A stretch of 64,000 nt of DNA. Origin: Archilochus colubris. Lineage: Eukaryota; Chordata; Aves; Apodiformes; Trochilidae. The translations under genes were made by a program, and so were the position numbers. The notes under the pieces are model-generated. The model searched no databases and was not told where the DNA came from. It was given only the letters and a program-made list of their open reading frames with translations. The stretch lies in assembly GCA_023079485.1 (NCBI GenBank), contig CM041108.1:3162001-3226000 (forward strand). The letters run 5' to 3'. Below are positions 21,921 to 34,440 of this stretch, piece by piece (the first letter of the stretch is position 1; each line of letters begins with the position of its first letter).

Positions 21921-23689
21921 TTCTTTCCCTTTCTGGGTCGGTGTTTGTCCAAAATCAGGGATTAAAAGTAGGAGGGAACACGACCTGTTGTGGTGTTCAG
22001 GGCTTCCCCTGTGGCTTTCCAGCTGGCCCAGGGGCACAAAACATCACAAATCACTCCTCTGCAGTGACAAACACCTTTGGGGATGGTTCAGCTGCTTGGG
22101 TTTTAGCCTTAAAGCATTTTTAGTGGCCTGGGTGATGTTGGCTTGTGAGCACAAGGCTCCCTGGAGTGGGTTCCAGGGGAATTTCTTGCATTGGGTGCTC
22201 TCAAGGGAGGATGGAAGCCACTGCTCCTGCCTTGGCTGGAGCAATGCAGACCTCCACCAGGTCCCACTGAGCCCATTCCCTTCCCACCAACACCTATAAT
22301 ACACTAGATGGGATTTACCACCCTGGTGATGGAGTTCCAGCTCAGTATTTGATGATTATGCTGAGTGACACTGCTGCTGTCACTCTCACTGTTTTGCTGC
22401 CAGTGGCATTTCCAGCTGGACATCCCCCTAAAAAAACCTACAAATAAATAAATAAATAGACTGGCAAGGAAGAGGAGAAATCGATCCTAAATGAGAAAGG
22501 ATAATGTGCAAACCTGCAGACTCTCAGTGGCTCTGGTGCATGGGGTAGGCAGGGATCCACTTATTTTCTTCTTGGCTCTTGCTTGAGACCCTTTTTTCCC
22601 CAGCTGCAATCCCTGCAGAAGGGCACAAACTTCTCTCTTACATTTACACAGCCCCAAGCACCTGGTGAAGGGGGCATAATAAGTGGAGAAGAGGGAGAAA
22701 AAGCTATTTTTAATCTATAACACAGCAAAGCCAGGCCCAGCAGGGAAACGAGATGGGGAGCACCCTCAGAAGCATCTGCTGTCACCCATCCTCAGCAGGG
22801 AAAGGGTTAAAATCTCTTTGATTTACACCGGTTTGGCAGCACTTTTCTGGGTTTCCTACAGGTAATTACAGTAATTATGGGATGTAAACACTTTACAAGA
22901 GAGATCAAAAAGGGGGGGGGTGGGGGAGTGAATGGGAGAGGTACAAGGACAAGCAAGATCAAAGGCAAAATTATTAAAGTCTGTATCGTTCTTGCTTCTT
23001 AATTCCTCTGAAGTCTGATGGTGGGGCTGGAAGGGCCAAGGAATGGCCTCAGTGCTGTGTCAGTCTCCCAGCCCACATATTCCCCCACCATCTCATTATT
23101 CCTGCTTGTTAAAACCAGACCAGAAACCCTCCACCCCTCACCCATCCCTCCCAGCCCATCCCTCCCTTCCTCAGGCCATGTGTTCTATTCCCCACAGGAG
23201 CACAAGCTGATCCTTTGGGGGGGAAAAATCACTCAATTTGTTGCATTCTCAAGTGGGATCCAAGCAGCAACTCAAGAGCTTGGGCTAGTTTTGCCTTCGC
23301 TGTCCCCCCACACTGAGATGCTCTAATCTGCTCCCAGCAGGAGGATCTGCTTTTCCCTGCGGGATCAGCTATTAACAGTTGATGCTTCGTTTAAACAAAG
23401 CCTTGAGATTGTCCAAATATTTGCCTCAAACACACTTTGTGTTTTGCCTCTCAGCTCAGCTCCCCTCGGGGGTGTTTTGCTTCGATTTTCTCCTCCATCT
23501 CGGCTCCCCCAGGCCAGCTCCGCAGCCCGGGTACCGCTGCCGATGTTAGGTACTTGCCGGGAGCACCGGAGGGAATGAGATCTCCGGTGCCACCCGAGAA
23601 AAGAAACCTCCAGCCTACACACACACACACTGATTGCCTCCCCCATCCCTGAAACAAAACATCAAAGTGAAGGGAAAATTATCTTCTCA
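21921..23689. other. Unique sequence with simple repeats, no gene
   Basis: Holds a short (AAAT)n at about 22441-22458, an AT patch at 22858-22910 (GGTAATTACAGTAATTATGG), a G-run at 22912-22920 and an (AC)n tract at 23616-23630. A mildly CpG-rich segment at about 23480-23600 precedes the next feature. No gene recognised. Confidence 0.4.
23616..23630. repeat. (AC)n microsatellite
   Basis: About seven AC dinucleotides. Confidence 0.85.
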
Positions 23690-23890
23690 GAGCAAAGGGG
23701 TTTTCAAGGAGTTTGCTCGCGATTTTTTGGTCCCTTTTTAATTCGCAAATTGAGGCGAGCGGAAAACAAAGTAGCAACAAAAATCAAACTAGCAATCAAA
23801 ACTCTGACTTTTTCGGATTGTTCTTCTCCTCCCAGCCCTCTCTAAAAAAGGTTCAAATGATGCTTTTAATATAAATTAACTCTCTGCTTC
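23690..23890. promoter_or_regulatory. Candidate conserved block with CpGs in AT-rich sequence
   Basis: Combines AT richness with preserved CpGs (GCTCGCGATTTTTTGG, TTAATTCGCAAATTGAGGCG, TTTTCGGATTG), which is unusual for methylated vertebrate DNA and hints at purifying selection or hypomethylation. No open frame. Called on composition only. Confidence 0.3.
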
Positions 23891-26400
23891 CAGGAACATG
23901 CTTTAGCCCCCCCATACACACACCTTGTCTCCTCCAGCATCTCCCCATGCCTCCATCACTCCTCCTCTCAACACCCCCATGTTGGAGCAGTGAAATGTGC
24001 TTGGAGAAGGGTTTGACATTTCCTTTTGGTAAAGAAGCAGCTGAGAAACAAGGGTATGGCTTAAACACCCCCCCCTCCTGCACCAAGCTGCTAATGCAGA
24101 GTGGCTGTCTTGGAAGGTCCCAGGGAGCTGCACATCTGTGCAAGACCCGAGGTGGGATGCCACAGATAAAAAAAATCAACTCCATCTAGACCTGAGGTCT
24201 CCACAGCCTGTGTTTATTCTCCACCAGCCTCCTTCTCAGCCCTGCCTTCCAGTTCAAGTCAAAAAATTAACATTTTCTCAAGCTTTCCCTGCTGCAGCTG
24301 AGCTCTGGGAGGGCACAGAGAGGGAGGGCTGGTGACGTGGTGGTCAACTCTATTGCTGAGGAGCAGAAAGGGAGATGAAAAATAAAGAAAGAGCTGACAA
24401 CAAGGGTTACACCATGCTGCTCCTCACTCGTCTGGGCTCCACAGGGAGGCCAGGAGAGAAAGGACATACTGCTGTTTGCTGAGGCAGGGTTTTTTGCTGT
24501 TGTTTACAGCTACTTTTTCCTCTCTCTAGACTTCCAGCTAAGCCCTGCAGCCTCATACCTGCTCAGCAATACCCTGCCCTGCTCCCAGACACGTGCTTAT
24601 AAAGATATCTTGCTACAGAGCAAAATAGGGCAGGAAACAATAATTCCTTCCTCCCCATTCTTGGATGGTGCCCAGGGCATTTGCTGCTAAAATTCAGGTT
24701 TGCCTTGCCAGGCCAAATTTTTGGAAGAAGTCAGTACACTTGCAGAAGATCAGTCTGGAAAGGCCCCTGAGAAATTACCTCATTCCTCCTGTAAAGCATC
24801 AGCAAAAACCCAGCTCTCCCTAAACCATCCCAGCACCTCACCTGGCACAGTCCTCACGTGGTGCTGCAGCCCAGGAACACAAGAACAAGGTTTGTCCCAT
24901 CAGCCCTGCCCTGAGAGCTTTCAGGGATGAGAGGGATGCTTGGTTGATGTCTGGGTTTATCACAACACCTACTCCAAGAGCTAAGACAGTATTGCCAGGT
25001 GCTAATTGGGCTCCTTTCAACAGGCATCATGGTTTTCCACCACACCAAAAGCAGCACCAGCTCCCACACCGTTAACAAAAGGAATGTCAGACAAATGAAC
25101 AAACACCAGGCTGCAAAAATGCCACCAGATCCATCCACTTGACACAGCCAGACCACCAAACCCCTCCATGGTACCACGCAGAAACGGGGAGCAAGCCCAG
25201 AGCCCATGCTCTTGCTCATCAGCATCTCCATCTGCTTCCCAAGGGCTGTTGGGAAAGCCTTGCCTCAGGCTCAATTTTCTGAAAACAGGGCACAAGGAAG
25301 GATTTTGTGGCAGCTGCATGTCCCCCCAGGGCTGAACCCTTCCCCTGGTTGGCTCCAGTCCCTGCTGGAAGCCACCTACCTGTACAGCTTTCTGATCCCT
25401 CTGTCCTGGTGCCACCGGCTGCTGTGTCTGTGTGGCTCTTCACTGCATGTCTTATCCCCCACTCTTTACAAGAAAAAAAATCCAACTTTGCCTTAAGGAT
25501 GAGTAGAATAAAATGTCACTTACCTATTAGGAGAAAAAAAAAAAAAAAAAAAAGAGAGAGAGAAGAAAGAGGGAAAGTATTACACACACATGCTTTGAAA
25601 TCAGGTCAGCTTAAAGCTTTGAAATGGCAAAAATTGAAAGATATTTTCCTCCCACTTCCCTTCCTTCTTCCTTCCCTCACCCCCCCCTTTTAAAGGACTC
25701 TCAACTTTCAAAGTGGTTCCTTGAGTTCAGTTTTCTCTCCATTATGGCTTTTTTTCTCACCCCACGCTGTGCCAGTGCTCACCTCCTTGTGCACTCACAC
25801 GTGAGCACGGCAGCAAAGGACAGAGCTGGAGAGAAGCAAAATGACAAAAAAAGGGGGAGAAAAACAGTAGTGAGGAGATGACATGGAGGAGTTCACCTCA
25901 ACCCACCTCAGCTGAGCACTTCAGTGACCTCCCCTTTGCATGCCTCAGCACTTCCCAATTAATTTTCCCAGACTGTCCTCATTTAAAGGATGGGAAATGC
26001 AAGAGCAAAGGGAGCCCGGGATGCCTTCCTGCACCTCCTGTGGCTCAGGACCAACCCACACAGGGCTTTCTCCAGCTCATTCCTAAATAATTTAAGCAAA
26101 AGGCTCCCACTCCACCTATTATAGTGCTGTCTGCAGCTTAACAGGCCTGAAGATTTACCACCTCCACCTGCCCATCCTTACAACCAGCTCATTGCTGGTG
26201 TACAAGGGGTGTGCACAGCTGGGGCACGGGGGATGCTCCAGTGGGAGGGGAGCTTGTCCTGCTACACCCTGAGCTCCTGTTTGCAACTAACTACACCAGC
26301 CCTGGAACCTGCCTGCATTACCTGGCAGAGGTAATGATTGCTACACACACCAGAAATCCTTCTGCTTGAGACTGGCTCACATCATTGCACTTGGGATGGG
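23891..26400. other. Unique sequence, no gene
   Basis: Ordinary sequence with a long A-run followed by (GA)n at about 25531-25562 and a C/T-rich stretch at 25650-25695. No gene recognised. Overlapping short open frames on both strands are not convincing. Confidence 0.4.
25531..25562. repeat. A-run followed by (GA)n
   Basis: About 21 adenines followed by four to five GA dinucleotides. Simple repeat. Confidence 0.8.
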
Positions 26401-26948
26401 ATCATAGAATCACAGAATTGGCTGGGTTGGAAGGGACCTCAGAGATCATCAAGTCCAACCCTTGATCCACTCCCCCCGTGGTTCCCAGCCCATGGCACTC
26501 AGTGCCACATCCAGGCTCTTTGGAAAGATCTCCAGACACGGAGAATCCACTACTCCCCTGGGCAGCCCATTCCAATGCCTGATCACCCTCTCCAGAAAGA
26601 AATTCTTTCTCATCTCCAACCTAAACCTCCCCTGGCACAACTTGAGACCCTGCCCTCTTGTCTTGCTGAGAGTTGCCTGGGAAAAGAGCCCAACCCCCCC
26701 TGGCTCCAACCTCCTTTCAGGCAGTTGCAGAGAGTGATGAGGTCTCCCCTGAGCCTCCTCTTCTCCAGCCTCAACACCCCCAGCTCCCTCAGCCTCTCCT
26801 CATAGGGTCTGTGCTCGAGTCCCTTCACCAGCCCAGTTGCCTCCTTTGGACCTGCTCCAGGACCTCAATATCCTTCCTGAGCTGAGGGGCCCAGAACTGG
26901 ACACAGGACTCAAGCTGTGGCCTCACCAGAGCTGAGTACAGGGGATGT
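26401..26948 (-). mobile_element. CR1 LINE, 3' end (antisense)
   Basis: Antisense CR1 starting with ATCATAGAATCACAGAATTGG (octamer tail) and running to a 5' truncation near 'CCAGAGCTGAGTACAGGGGA'. On the minus strand the 5' part encodes '[20 protein letters not shown]', a typical CR1 reverse-transcriptase C-terminal segment. The frame is broken in the C-run near 26693-26700, where this copy has fewer C than its relatives, so the ORF2 tail is split into two open pieces. Otherwise nearly identical to the copies at 16791, 29579 and 35746. Confidence 0.94.
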
Positions 26949-29578
26949 GGGATTTTGTTGCAGAGCATCAGACCAGGATGGTCCAGTGCTCCCCTTGGAC
27001 ACAGGAACACAGAGAGCTCCAGCACCTCCAAGCTCTCCATCACCTCCATTCCCAGTGGTCATGATGCCACTGGTCCTATTCCCAGCACCTCCTTCCTCCT
27101 CTCATGTGGATCTAGGAGGCATAAACCCTTTTCCCTTTCTTTCCTGCAGAGACCCCAGCTCAATCCCTGCTGGGAAGATGCCTCCATGGCTCTGCAGCCC
27201 TAAGCCCAGAGTTAATGAAAACCTCCTTCATGAATCCCCAATTGCTTTTTCTAACACCATTACAAAGCCAGAAGTGGGGAGAGCTTGGCTGCTCCTCACC
27301 CCCTTCAACTCCTGGGGTTTCTCTCACTTCTAGCTTGAAGTCAGTGGGTTTAACAACCCCACTCCCCCCCTTTTCTTCCTGGGGAGGGTCCCAGGCTGGT
27401 CCAGCAGCCCTGAGCAGGCAGGAGTCCAGTTCAGCATCTTCCCCTGGCATGGAAGAAACAGAGCCAAACCCCAGGAAGCTCTCCTGGCAGTGCCAGCCCC
27501 AGCCCAGCCATCGCTAGATGGGGACAGAGCCTCGCCGAAGCTGTGCCCATCATCCCGGCATCCTGGCCCCGCAGGGATGCTCCAGGAACCTCCTCCCCTT
27601 GTTAGTGACCCCTCCTGCCTGCAAAGCTGGGGTGGGAACGGGGAACAAACCCAAACCTTTAGGAAAAGCCAAGGTGAGAGTCAAACCCTTCTCCCCAGGC
27701 ATGTGTCCTCTTGCCAGGAGCCCGCAGCATCCCACGCCTGCTGCTTTTCTACTTGCCCAGCAAAACGTTTTGCTTGATTATCTGGTTTTCTAAAGTCTCC
27801 CTCTCAAACAACAATTCCTTTGAGAGGAGCTCTTGCTCTCCCCTCCTCCCTGCTTTGTAGTGAGTTTTCCTGAGTACTGTGGGTTTGGTGTTGGTTTTTT
27901 TTTTTAGTTTTGATTTTTTTTTTTTGCAGCAAGCATATTTATTGATTTTTCACACTGGGCAAAGCAACATGTTCTGCACCTGTGGGGATCTTCATTTGCA
28001 GGACCCATGGGGCTCCCTGCCATCCCTCCTGAAACAGGAGGGAGGATTAGGGGACAGAAAAATGCATGACAGCTTTAAACTGCTGCTCCTGTCACCCAGC
28101 AGGACACAGGTCCATGCAAGCACACAAAAAGCTTTCATTTTATTCATCTCTTACTTAAAAAAAAAAAAAATTGATGTGTTTTTCCAACTGACATGGTTTT
28201 CCCATTTCAAATCCTGCCCTGACAGCCTGTCCACAAGAAAATCACTGCAAATCACCCCAAAATGCTGCTGGGGCTCTGCAAAGATTGGCACCAAGACCCC
28301 AGCCAAGCTGCCACAAACCACCCTCCCTAAAACCAACCCAAGTTCATAGATTCCACCCAAATCTCTGCTTAAAATGCTCCATTCCAGTCCCAGCAAAGAA
28401 ACAGATTGTCCCCAAGCAGCAGCAAGGATTCTGCATCCTTCAGGGAGTATTCTTGCTCATCTTCAAGCAACAACCCTCTTCCCCAACACCAGTAAATAAC
28501 ACCCAAGCTCTGGGGTCTCCTCCACATCAACCCCCCTGGTATGTAAGGAGAGGAGATGCTCTGGTCCTCAGGCCCTCCCAGGCTCAACCATCTCCAGTCC
28601 TGCAGTTACAAGGGGATGGAGAGGAGGGGACAGCTCTGCCATAAGTCCCTCAGCTCCCTCCTGAAGCTCCACCAGGGTTTGGCAGGATTTATAAGATGCC
28701 AGACGACACTTAATTATCCCACCATCCCTCTCTTCCTCCCAGCACCTCTCCCTCCCCAGTATGACTATACCAAGCCTTGCACTTATTGAATTTATCTTAG
28801 GGGAAAGGGAAAAACTATTGATTTTTCAAAGTTAATGGAAAAAATAAAAAAAAAAAAAAAAAAAAAAGAAGGAAAAAAGGAGGAAGGTTAGGTCAGAGCA
28901 GGAGGGATGTGAGGGGTATCAGTACCATGGGTCCCTTCCCTTCAGTCTCCTCAAGGCTTAGGGCAGTAAATAAAAGGCAGGTAACAAATCTGGGGATGGA
29001 GGGCTTAGGCAGGGAAGGAGTAGGGGACACAGGGGCACAGAAAGGGACGTGTGGAGGGGGCAGTAAGAGCCACAGCCCTGGGGAAACTTCTAATTTCTTC
29101 CCCCTCACCGCTACTTTTAATAAGCAATTAATATTGAGTCAACAAGCAGCTCAAGCTAAATCCAAGGAGATGGATTTCACAGGAGGGCTGTTTCATGTTA
29201 AATGAGCACTGACTGATCAGCAGCATTTACCAAGGATTATGGATTAGCTGCATGCCCAGTAGCCAGCCCTACAAATCCAACAGGAGGTGGCTGCTGGCAG
29301 GGGCCAGCACGTGGCTGTCCCATGGTAATGGGGAGCACCTGCAGCTGCTCCCCCAGACCCTCCCAGGGCTCAGAAAGACACCTCACAAGGATATTTCCTA
29401 AACAGGAGCCCAAGCTCTAATTTGAGACACCTGAAGAGCCTCCCCAAGGTAAAGCACAGCACCAAGCAGGCACCAGAAGCAACGTAGGAGAGAAAAGCAA
29501 CTGAAGTACCCATTCCCTGAAAACCAGGGCACACAGCATCACACCCTGAAAAAAAAAAAAACCAGAAAATTCACTGAG
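26949..29578. other. Unique sequence, no gene
   Basis: T-rich patch at about 27892-27926, A-run near 28157-28170, and A-rich tract at about 28838-28880. Open frames of 95-156 residues are present on both strands but show no recognisable family. The 28151-28396 and 27879-28349 frames overlap in opposite directions. No gene recognised. Confidence 0.4.
28838..28880. repeat. A-rich low-complexity tract
   Basis: A-run of about 20 bases within a longer A/G-rich tract. Confidence 0.75.
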
Positions 29579-30084
29579 AATCATAGAATTGGCTGGGTTG
29601 GAAGGGACCTCAGAGATCATCAAGTCCAACCCTTGATCCACTCCCCCCGTGGTTCCCAGCCCATGGCACTCAGTGCCATATCCAGGCTCTTTGGAAAGAT
29701 CTCCAGACACGGAGAATCCACTACTTCCCTGGGCAGCCCATTCCAATGCCTGATCACCCTCTCCAGAAAGAAATTCTTTCTCATCTCCAACCTAAACCTC
29801 CCCTGGCACAACTTGAGACCCTGCCCTCTTGTCTTGCTGAGTTGCCTGGGAAAAGAGCCCAACCCCCCCCTGGCTCCAACCTCCTTTCAGGGAGTTGGAG
29901 AGAGTGATGAGGTCTCCCCTGAGCCTCCTCTTCTCCAGCCTCAACACCCCCAGCTCCCTCAGCCTCTCCTCATAGGATCTGTGCTCGAGTCCCTTCACCA
30001 GCCCAGTTGCCTCCTTTGGACCTGCTCCAGGACCTCAATCTCCCTCCTGAGCTGAGGGGCCCAGAACTGGACACAGGACTCGAG
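29579..30084 (-). mobile_element. CR1 LINE, 3' end (antisense)
   Basis: Antisense CR1 starting at AATCATAGAATTGGCTGGG and truncated after 'CCAGAACTGGACACAGGACT'. Relative to the related copies it carries a 2-bp deletion (GCTGAGTTGCC instead of GCTGAGAGTTGCC, near 29840), which shifts the ORF2 frame. It therefore reads as two overlapping minus-strand pieces (29620-29862 and 29792-29998). Otherwise it is almost identical to the other four copies of this subfamily. Confidence 0.94.
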
Positions 30085-30394
30085 GTGTGTGGAGATCCCT
30101 CCCCAAACCTGTGTTTTCTCAAGGCTCAGTTGCTTCTGCAAAGCAGCAGCAAATACCACGGGGATGCTGTGGCAGACAGGGAGGGAAGCATCACTGCTCT
30201 GGAGCGAAAAGGCAAAAAACCCTCAGCCTCCCTGGGAGAGGGATTTCTTCCCTGCTACGCCCACCCTGCTGGCACCCATCCCTCTCCAAAGTTGGGTGGG
30301 AACCCCGGGGTGAGAGGCAGGAGAGCCCCAGGCAGAGGCTGGCTGCTGCTCCTCAGCCTTGGTGCTGCTGAGGAGGTGATTAACTCCCTGACCT
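30085..30394. other. Unique sequence, no gene
   Basis: No repeat or gene recognised. The open frames spanning it begin inside the CR1 copy and are not credible. Confidence 0.4.
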
Positions 30395-30545
30395 GCCGAG
30401 CTTTAACGCGACCTCTGAGAATAGATAGAATCTTGTTATCTTGTAATGAGTTTTATGGCTTATTTCAGTACATTTTGGCCATGTTTCTCCAGTGATTAGG
30501 GCAATTATCAGCCTGTGTGTTTCAGGATTATGAATTATGGAGCCT
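30395..30545. promoter_or_regulatory. Candidate conserved regulatory block
   Basis: AT-rich block with GCTTTAACGCGACCTCTGAG (two adjacent CpGs), TTGTTATCTTGTAATGAG, GATTAGGGCAATTATCAG and GGATTATGAATTATGG. No repeat similarity. Composition and motif content suggest an enhancer, and this is not proven. Confidence 0.3.
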
Positions 30546-33500
30546 CTGCAAGACTACAGAGATTTAATATCTCTCAGCATCCCTCTGCCTCACTTCCAGC
30601 TCTTTAACTCACTCTCCACTCATGATGTTTGGAGCACAGCAAGGAGAGCACAGCAGAGGAATTATGTATCAAAGCTTGGGAGGATGATCCAGACATTACA
30701 ATCAGTACCATCCAACATTTAACACGGTCTAACCCCGGGGTGGGAGCATTCACATCCCTCGGGTACCACCAGGGATGCAGGAGATGTCCATCAAAGGATG
30801 GGGAGAAGACCTGGATGTCTTCACCCTTCCCAGCTTCCTGTCTGGGATCTGGGGGAGGTGATTTAATTCCAAACTGCTTGAAACAATGGCTGTGGACACC
30901 CAGTCCATCTGAACCAGCCCGGGGTTATTTTGGGGCTCTGTGGCTCAGGTGGCTGGAGACACCCAGCTCTACTCCTGGCCCTCTCCCTGAAGTGCTCCAT
31001 CCCACCCAAAGCTTATTTAGAACCCTAATGCCACCAAGTAGCTTAGGACTGGGCTGGGCATGTGGGATTAGGGGCAGGGGAAGGGAGAGATTAGCCTCAG
31101 ATGTGACTTGGCTTAAACCTGCCCCAATCTGCTGTCTGAGCCAAAGGCATGGCCAGGCTGGGGCCAGTTCTGGGGACAACAGAAATCCCATGATCTCTCC
31201 AAGGGCTCCAATACAAAGCTCCTCAAGAAAAGGCTTCATGGAAGGGGAAACTGAGGCACAAGGCATGGCTGTTGGGACTGAAACTAAACTCTCAGCTTGG
31301 AGCTTTCCCAGGGGGTCTTCCTGCCCAAAACCAACCTGAGTTATTCCTGTCCCATTAGCAGGAGGAGAGGGCAGGAATTTCTGGGGCAGGGTAAGGTGAG
31401 GAATGAGAGCATCAGCAGCACACTTTGCTATTCACCTAACTATAAAACCAGCCTGGCTGGGCCAAGTCCTGCTACCATCTCCTATCCTTAATTCTGTTCA
31501 GATGGAGCTTTTTCATCCTGGTTTGGTTTTCTTTCTAGTTTGTTTTTTTTTTTTTTTTCCTTCCCTGCAAATGAGCACTTGGTAGCTGATGGGGAAAACA
31601 CAGAGAGCAGCAAAAAGGTTTCAGTGCAATGAGCAGTGGTTCAGCTTCCTCTCCTCCCCACTTGCACGGGTGGGGGGTGCTTCTTCCCAGCAGAAAAATG
31701 AAAAAAATTATTATTTTGTGTGTGTGTGTAGGAATAAAAATGAAGCACTTGGAAATGGGCTCCAAGAAATAAAGCCATCGCTTGAGTTAATTAAGAAGTG
31801 ATTATATCAATAGCCAGTAATAAAGGCTTCATGAGACAGGACAGACCCAACTGCTATGACAACCCAAGATGGGGAAAAAGGACGTGGGCAGCATCCAGGG
31901 CAAGTGAGGGGGGAAGAGAGGCACCAGGGCTGTCCCCAGCCCTTGCCCCATCCCCTTTGCTTTGCTCAGCAGCTTGCCCAGTGCCTCTCCTGCACCACAC
32001 CAGGGAGGCTGAGACATTTTCTGAAGCACTGGATGCAAAAAATATGCAAAACCAGGCTTCCCCCAAGGGGTGCAAGTGCCTCTGCCCTCCACGAGATGAC
32101 AGATAAAATCCCCTGTTTCTGGAAGAAGGTAATTTGACATAACAGCTGTTCTGACATTCTCTCCCTATGGATATTGTCGGCAGTAAGAATGCAAATCAGC
32201 ATTCCTCGTGCTCTCCCAGAGAGCAACTTTCACCTGAGGAGCTGAGAGCACGTCCAAAACCTGAACTCATTAAAGCTTCCCCCTCCTCCTGCCCAGACCC
32301 AGCCCTTGGTACCCATCTGACTGCTCTGCCCACTGCCCCCCTGAGAACAGAACCTGGAGCAAACTGAGACACTGAGGGAGAAACTGAGACACGTAGCTTC
32401 ATCTTGGCAGTAAAACCACTGCCTAGCTCCTTGCCTCAGTTATCCCACTGGGAAAACCAGGATGGAGCTGCCTGACTTGGCCAAAGACCTGAGGATCCAT
32501 CAAGGAGAAGGTGTGCAGGGTGACCATGATCAGGGAGATGCTTTCACTCCATCTCCCCAGTTTCAAATGAACCCATCCATGTTCCCCAAGTCCTCTCGTG
32601 CCCTAAGTGCCCCCCTGCCAGGGTGGGATCCCACCCTGTGGGCCCAAGGAGAAGGGATAAAGCCACCCTTCCTCCCCATTGCTCCATCACCACGTCAGAA
32701 GATGCTCAAATGATGATGCTTGGTACCCTGCTGCTTTCTGCATGGCAGCTACTCATTATCCCTTGAAATTTATAGGCTCCCAGGACACACACAGAAGGGT
32801 ATTTAAGTTCACAGCAGCCTGGAATCCTCTGTTAATCATTCCACAGCCATTTCTGGGTTTGCTCAGGCACTCACTGACTGTTTTGGATCCCCCTGCAGCT
32901 CTTCAAGGTAGAGAAGTGACCAGGTCCCCTTTGCCCAAGGTCCCCACCCCAGCTGGGAGCCCTCCAGCTTCTCCCACCCACTGGGACCTGAAGCTGTGTC
33001 CATCTCCCACTCACCAGCCCCCCCCTCATCTAGCATTCAGGGGGGGTCACTCCCTCCTGGTGATGATATTTGACTTTGTATAATTAAACCTTAATGAGAA
33101 TAGGGACCAGAGCTTCCCTAGCGAGTAGCCCAACCTCTGAACGAGGGAGCCACTCAGATTCCTAATTAATAAATACCTATTGGTATACAAAGCAGAGAGC
33201 TCTGAGCAGGAGGGCAGCCTGGCACCTCCCAGACACCAGCATCCTTCAGCTCTTCCCAGTGAGCTAGGGCTTCAGATTCCCCTGGCAAAAAAAAAAAGAG
33301 CTCTGATTCCCAGATGGCTGCTGGAAGCTACTGGATTAAAACCCAGTTATCACCACTCCGTTTCTTCCATCAATGTAGAGCTCTTTTTTATTTTTTTTCC
33401 CCTCTTCTGTAGTTTGATTAATTCAGATCACATCACTCCCAGACAACAAATAACATGGCAAATTTACAGTCCACTGAAAAACACTTGTTCAGGTGGACTG

Positions 33501-33982
33501 AGGTTTCTCTGCACCCAAAGACCCAGGGCTGAGCTGCTCCAATATACAGGAAAGCCACCTTAACCTTCAGTTCTCCTTGGATGAGCCAGCCTGAGCTGGT
33601 GCATCCCTGGCAGCACTTCTCCATCTCTTCAAATGAGCCCTAAAAGACAAATGCCAAACTAAAAGGCATTGTGCAATCCTCCCCATCCTGGAGGAGATGC
33701 TCCAATGCATCCTCAAATACAGCATTTGACGGACAGAGGAAGGATGGAGAGGAAGGATGGCACGGTGTAAGGTTGGGCTTTAGACCTCAGCTCTGCAAAA
33801 TCTTTACTTTTCCATTCCCCAATCCAAAATATGGCCCTGGCTCAGCTTGTCCAACTCCAATTAAAACTCTAAGTAGCCACTTTGCTATTGTTTTCAGTTG
33901 GTAAAGAAGTTGTTTGGGTTTTTTTTTTTGCAGGACAGACAACCCCTAAGGTGCCCACTTCCCACCACCAAGGCAACAGTGA
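30546..33982. other. Unique sequence with simple repeats, no confirmed gene
   Basis: Contains the longest open frame not explained by a repeat (30629-31339 plus, 236 codons). Its first 30 codons are protein-like in appearance, but no splice sites, family or codon signature support it. A T-run lies at about 31542-31558, a short (GT)n at about 31718-31730, and AT-richer possible regulatory patches at 32100-32220 and 33065-33185. No gene called. Confidence 0.35.
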
Positions 33983-34075
33983 TCCCATCACACAGAGGAA
34001 ACCGAGGCCCAGAGAGGGGAACTTGCCAGTGTCTGTGGCAGAGCAAGGAAGAAAACTCAGGTGCCCTGAGTCCCC
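33983..34075 (-). mobile_element. MIR / CORE-SINE-like fragment (ancient)
   Basis: Contains the antisense MIR order ACAGAGGAAACCGAGGCCC, AGAGAGGGGAACTTGCC and GTGGCAGAGCAAGG, then 'AAAACTCAGGTGCCCTGAGT'. This corresponds to the consensus run of 'gaaactgaggc', 'agagaggttaa', 'acttgcc', 'gtggcagagc' and 'aacccagg'. It is better preserved than the copy at 2339. Highly diverged, as expected for a family inactive since long before birds. Confidence 0.65.
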
Positions 34076-34139
34076 CACAAGCTCCTGAGGACTGGGCTGT
34101 CCCCACCCTCCAAACCAATGAAAACCCCGAAAATGGACA

Positions 34140-34440
34140 CACTTAAAGAGACTTAACCCTCCATTAAATCAGTTCAGTCTCACTCAGTAATTTACTGTTG
34201 CAAGTAAAATCAATTTAAGCAAAGGTTAAACTGGTTCTGTCTGTATTAGGAGTTTGCACCATTTTAAATAAATTTATTTCAAATCAATTTACTTGATTTT
34301 GTGCAAGTTTTCTCACACAAGCCAAGGCGTCGCTAAGCTCAGGTTGAGTTTTGGTCTGCTGCTTGCATTATTTCATTGCTGGCACTTCCCCAAAAGATGT
34401 CAAATGCCCAATTTAGATGATAACTTTAAGTAATGATGAA
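34140..34440. promoter_or_regulatory. Candidate conserved regulatory block
   Basis: About 300 bases of AT-rich, low-CpG sequence with CATTAAATCAGTTC, CTCAGTAATTTACTG, three ATCAATTTA-type words (AAAATCAATTTAAGC and AAATCAATTTACTTG among them) and GATGATAACTTTAAGTAATG. It also contains a single CAAGGCGTCGCTAAG with two CpGs. No open frame or repeat. The strongest AT island by length in the left half of the window. Confidence 0.35.

Noticed and set aside
23480..23600. Possible CpG island
   Set aside because: Too short and with too few CpGs for a classical island, and no exon or promoter signal seen. Mentioned only as neighbour of the block at 23690.
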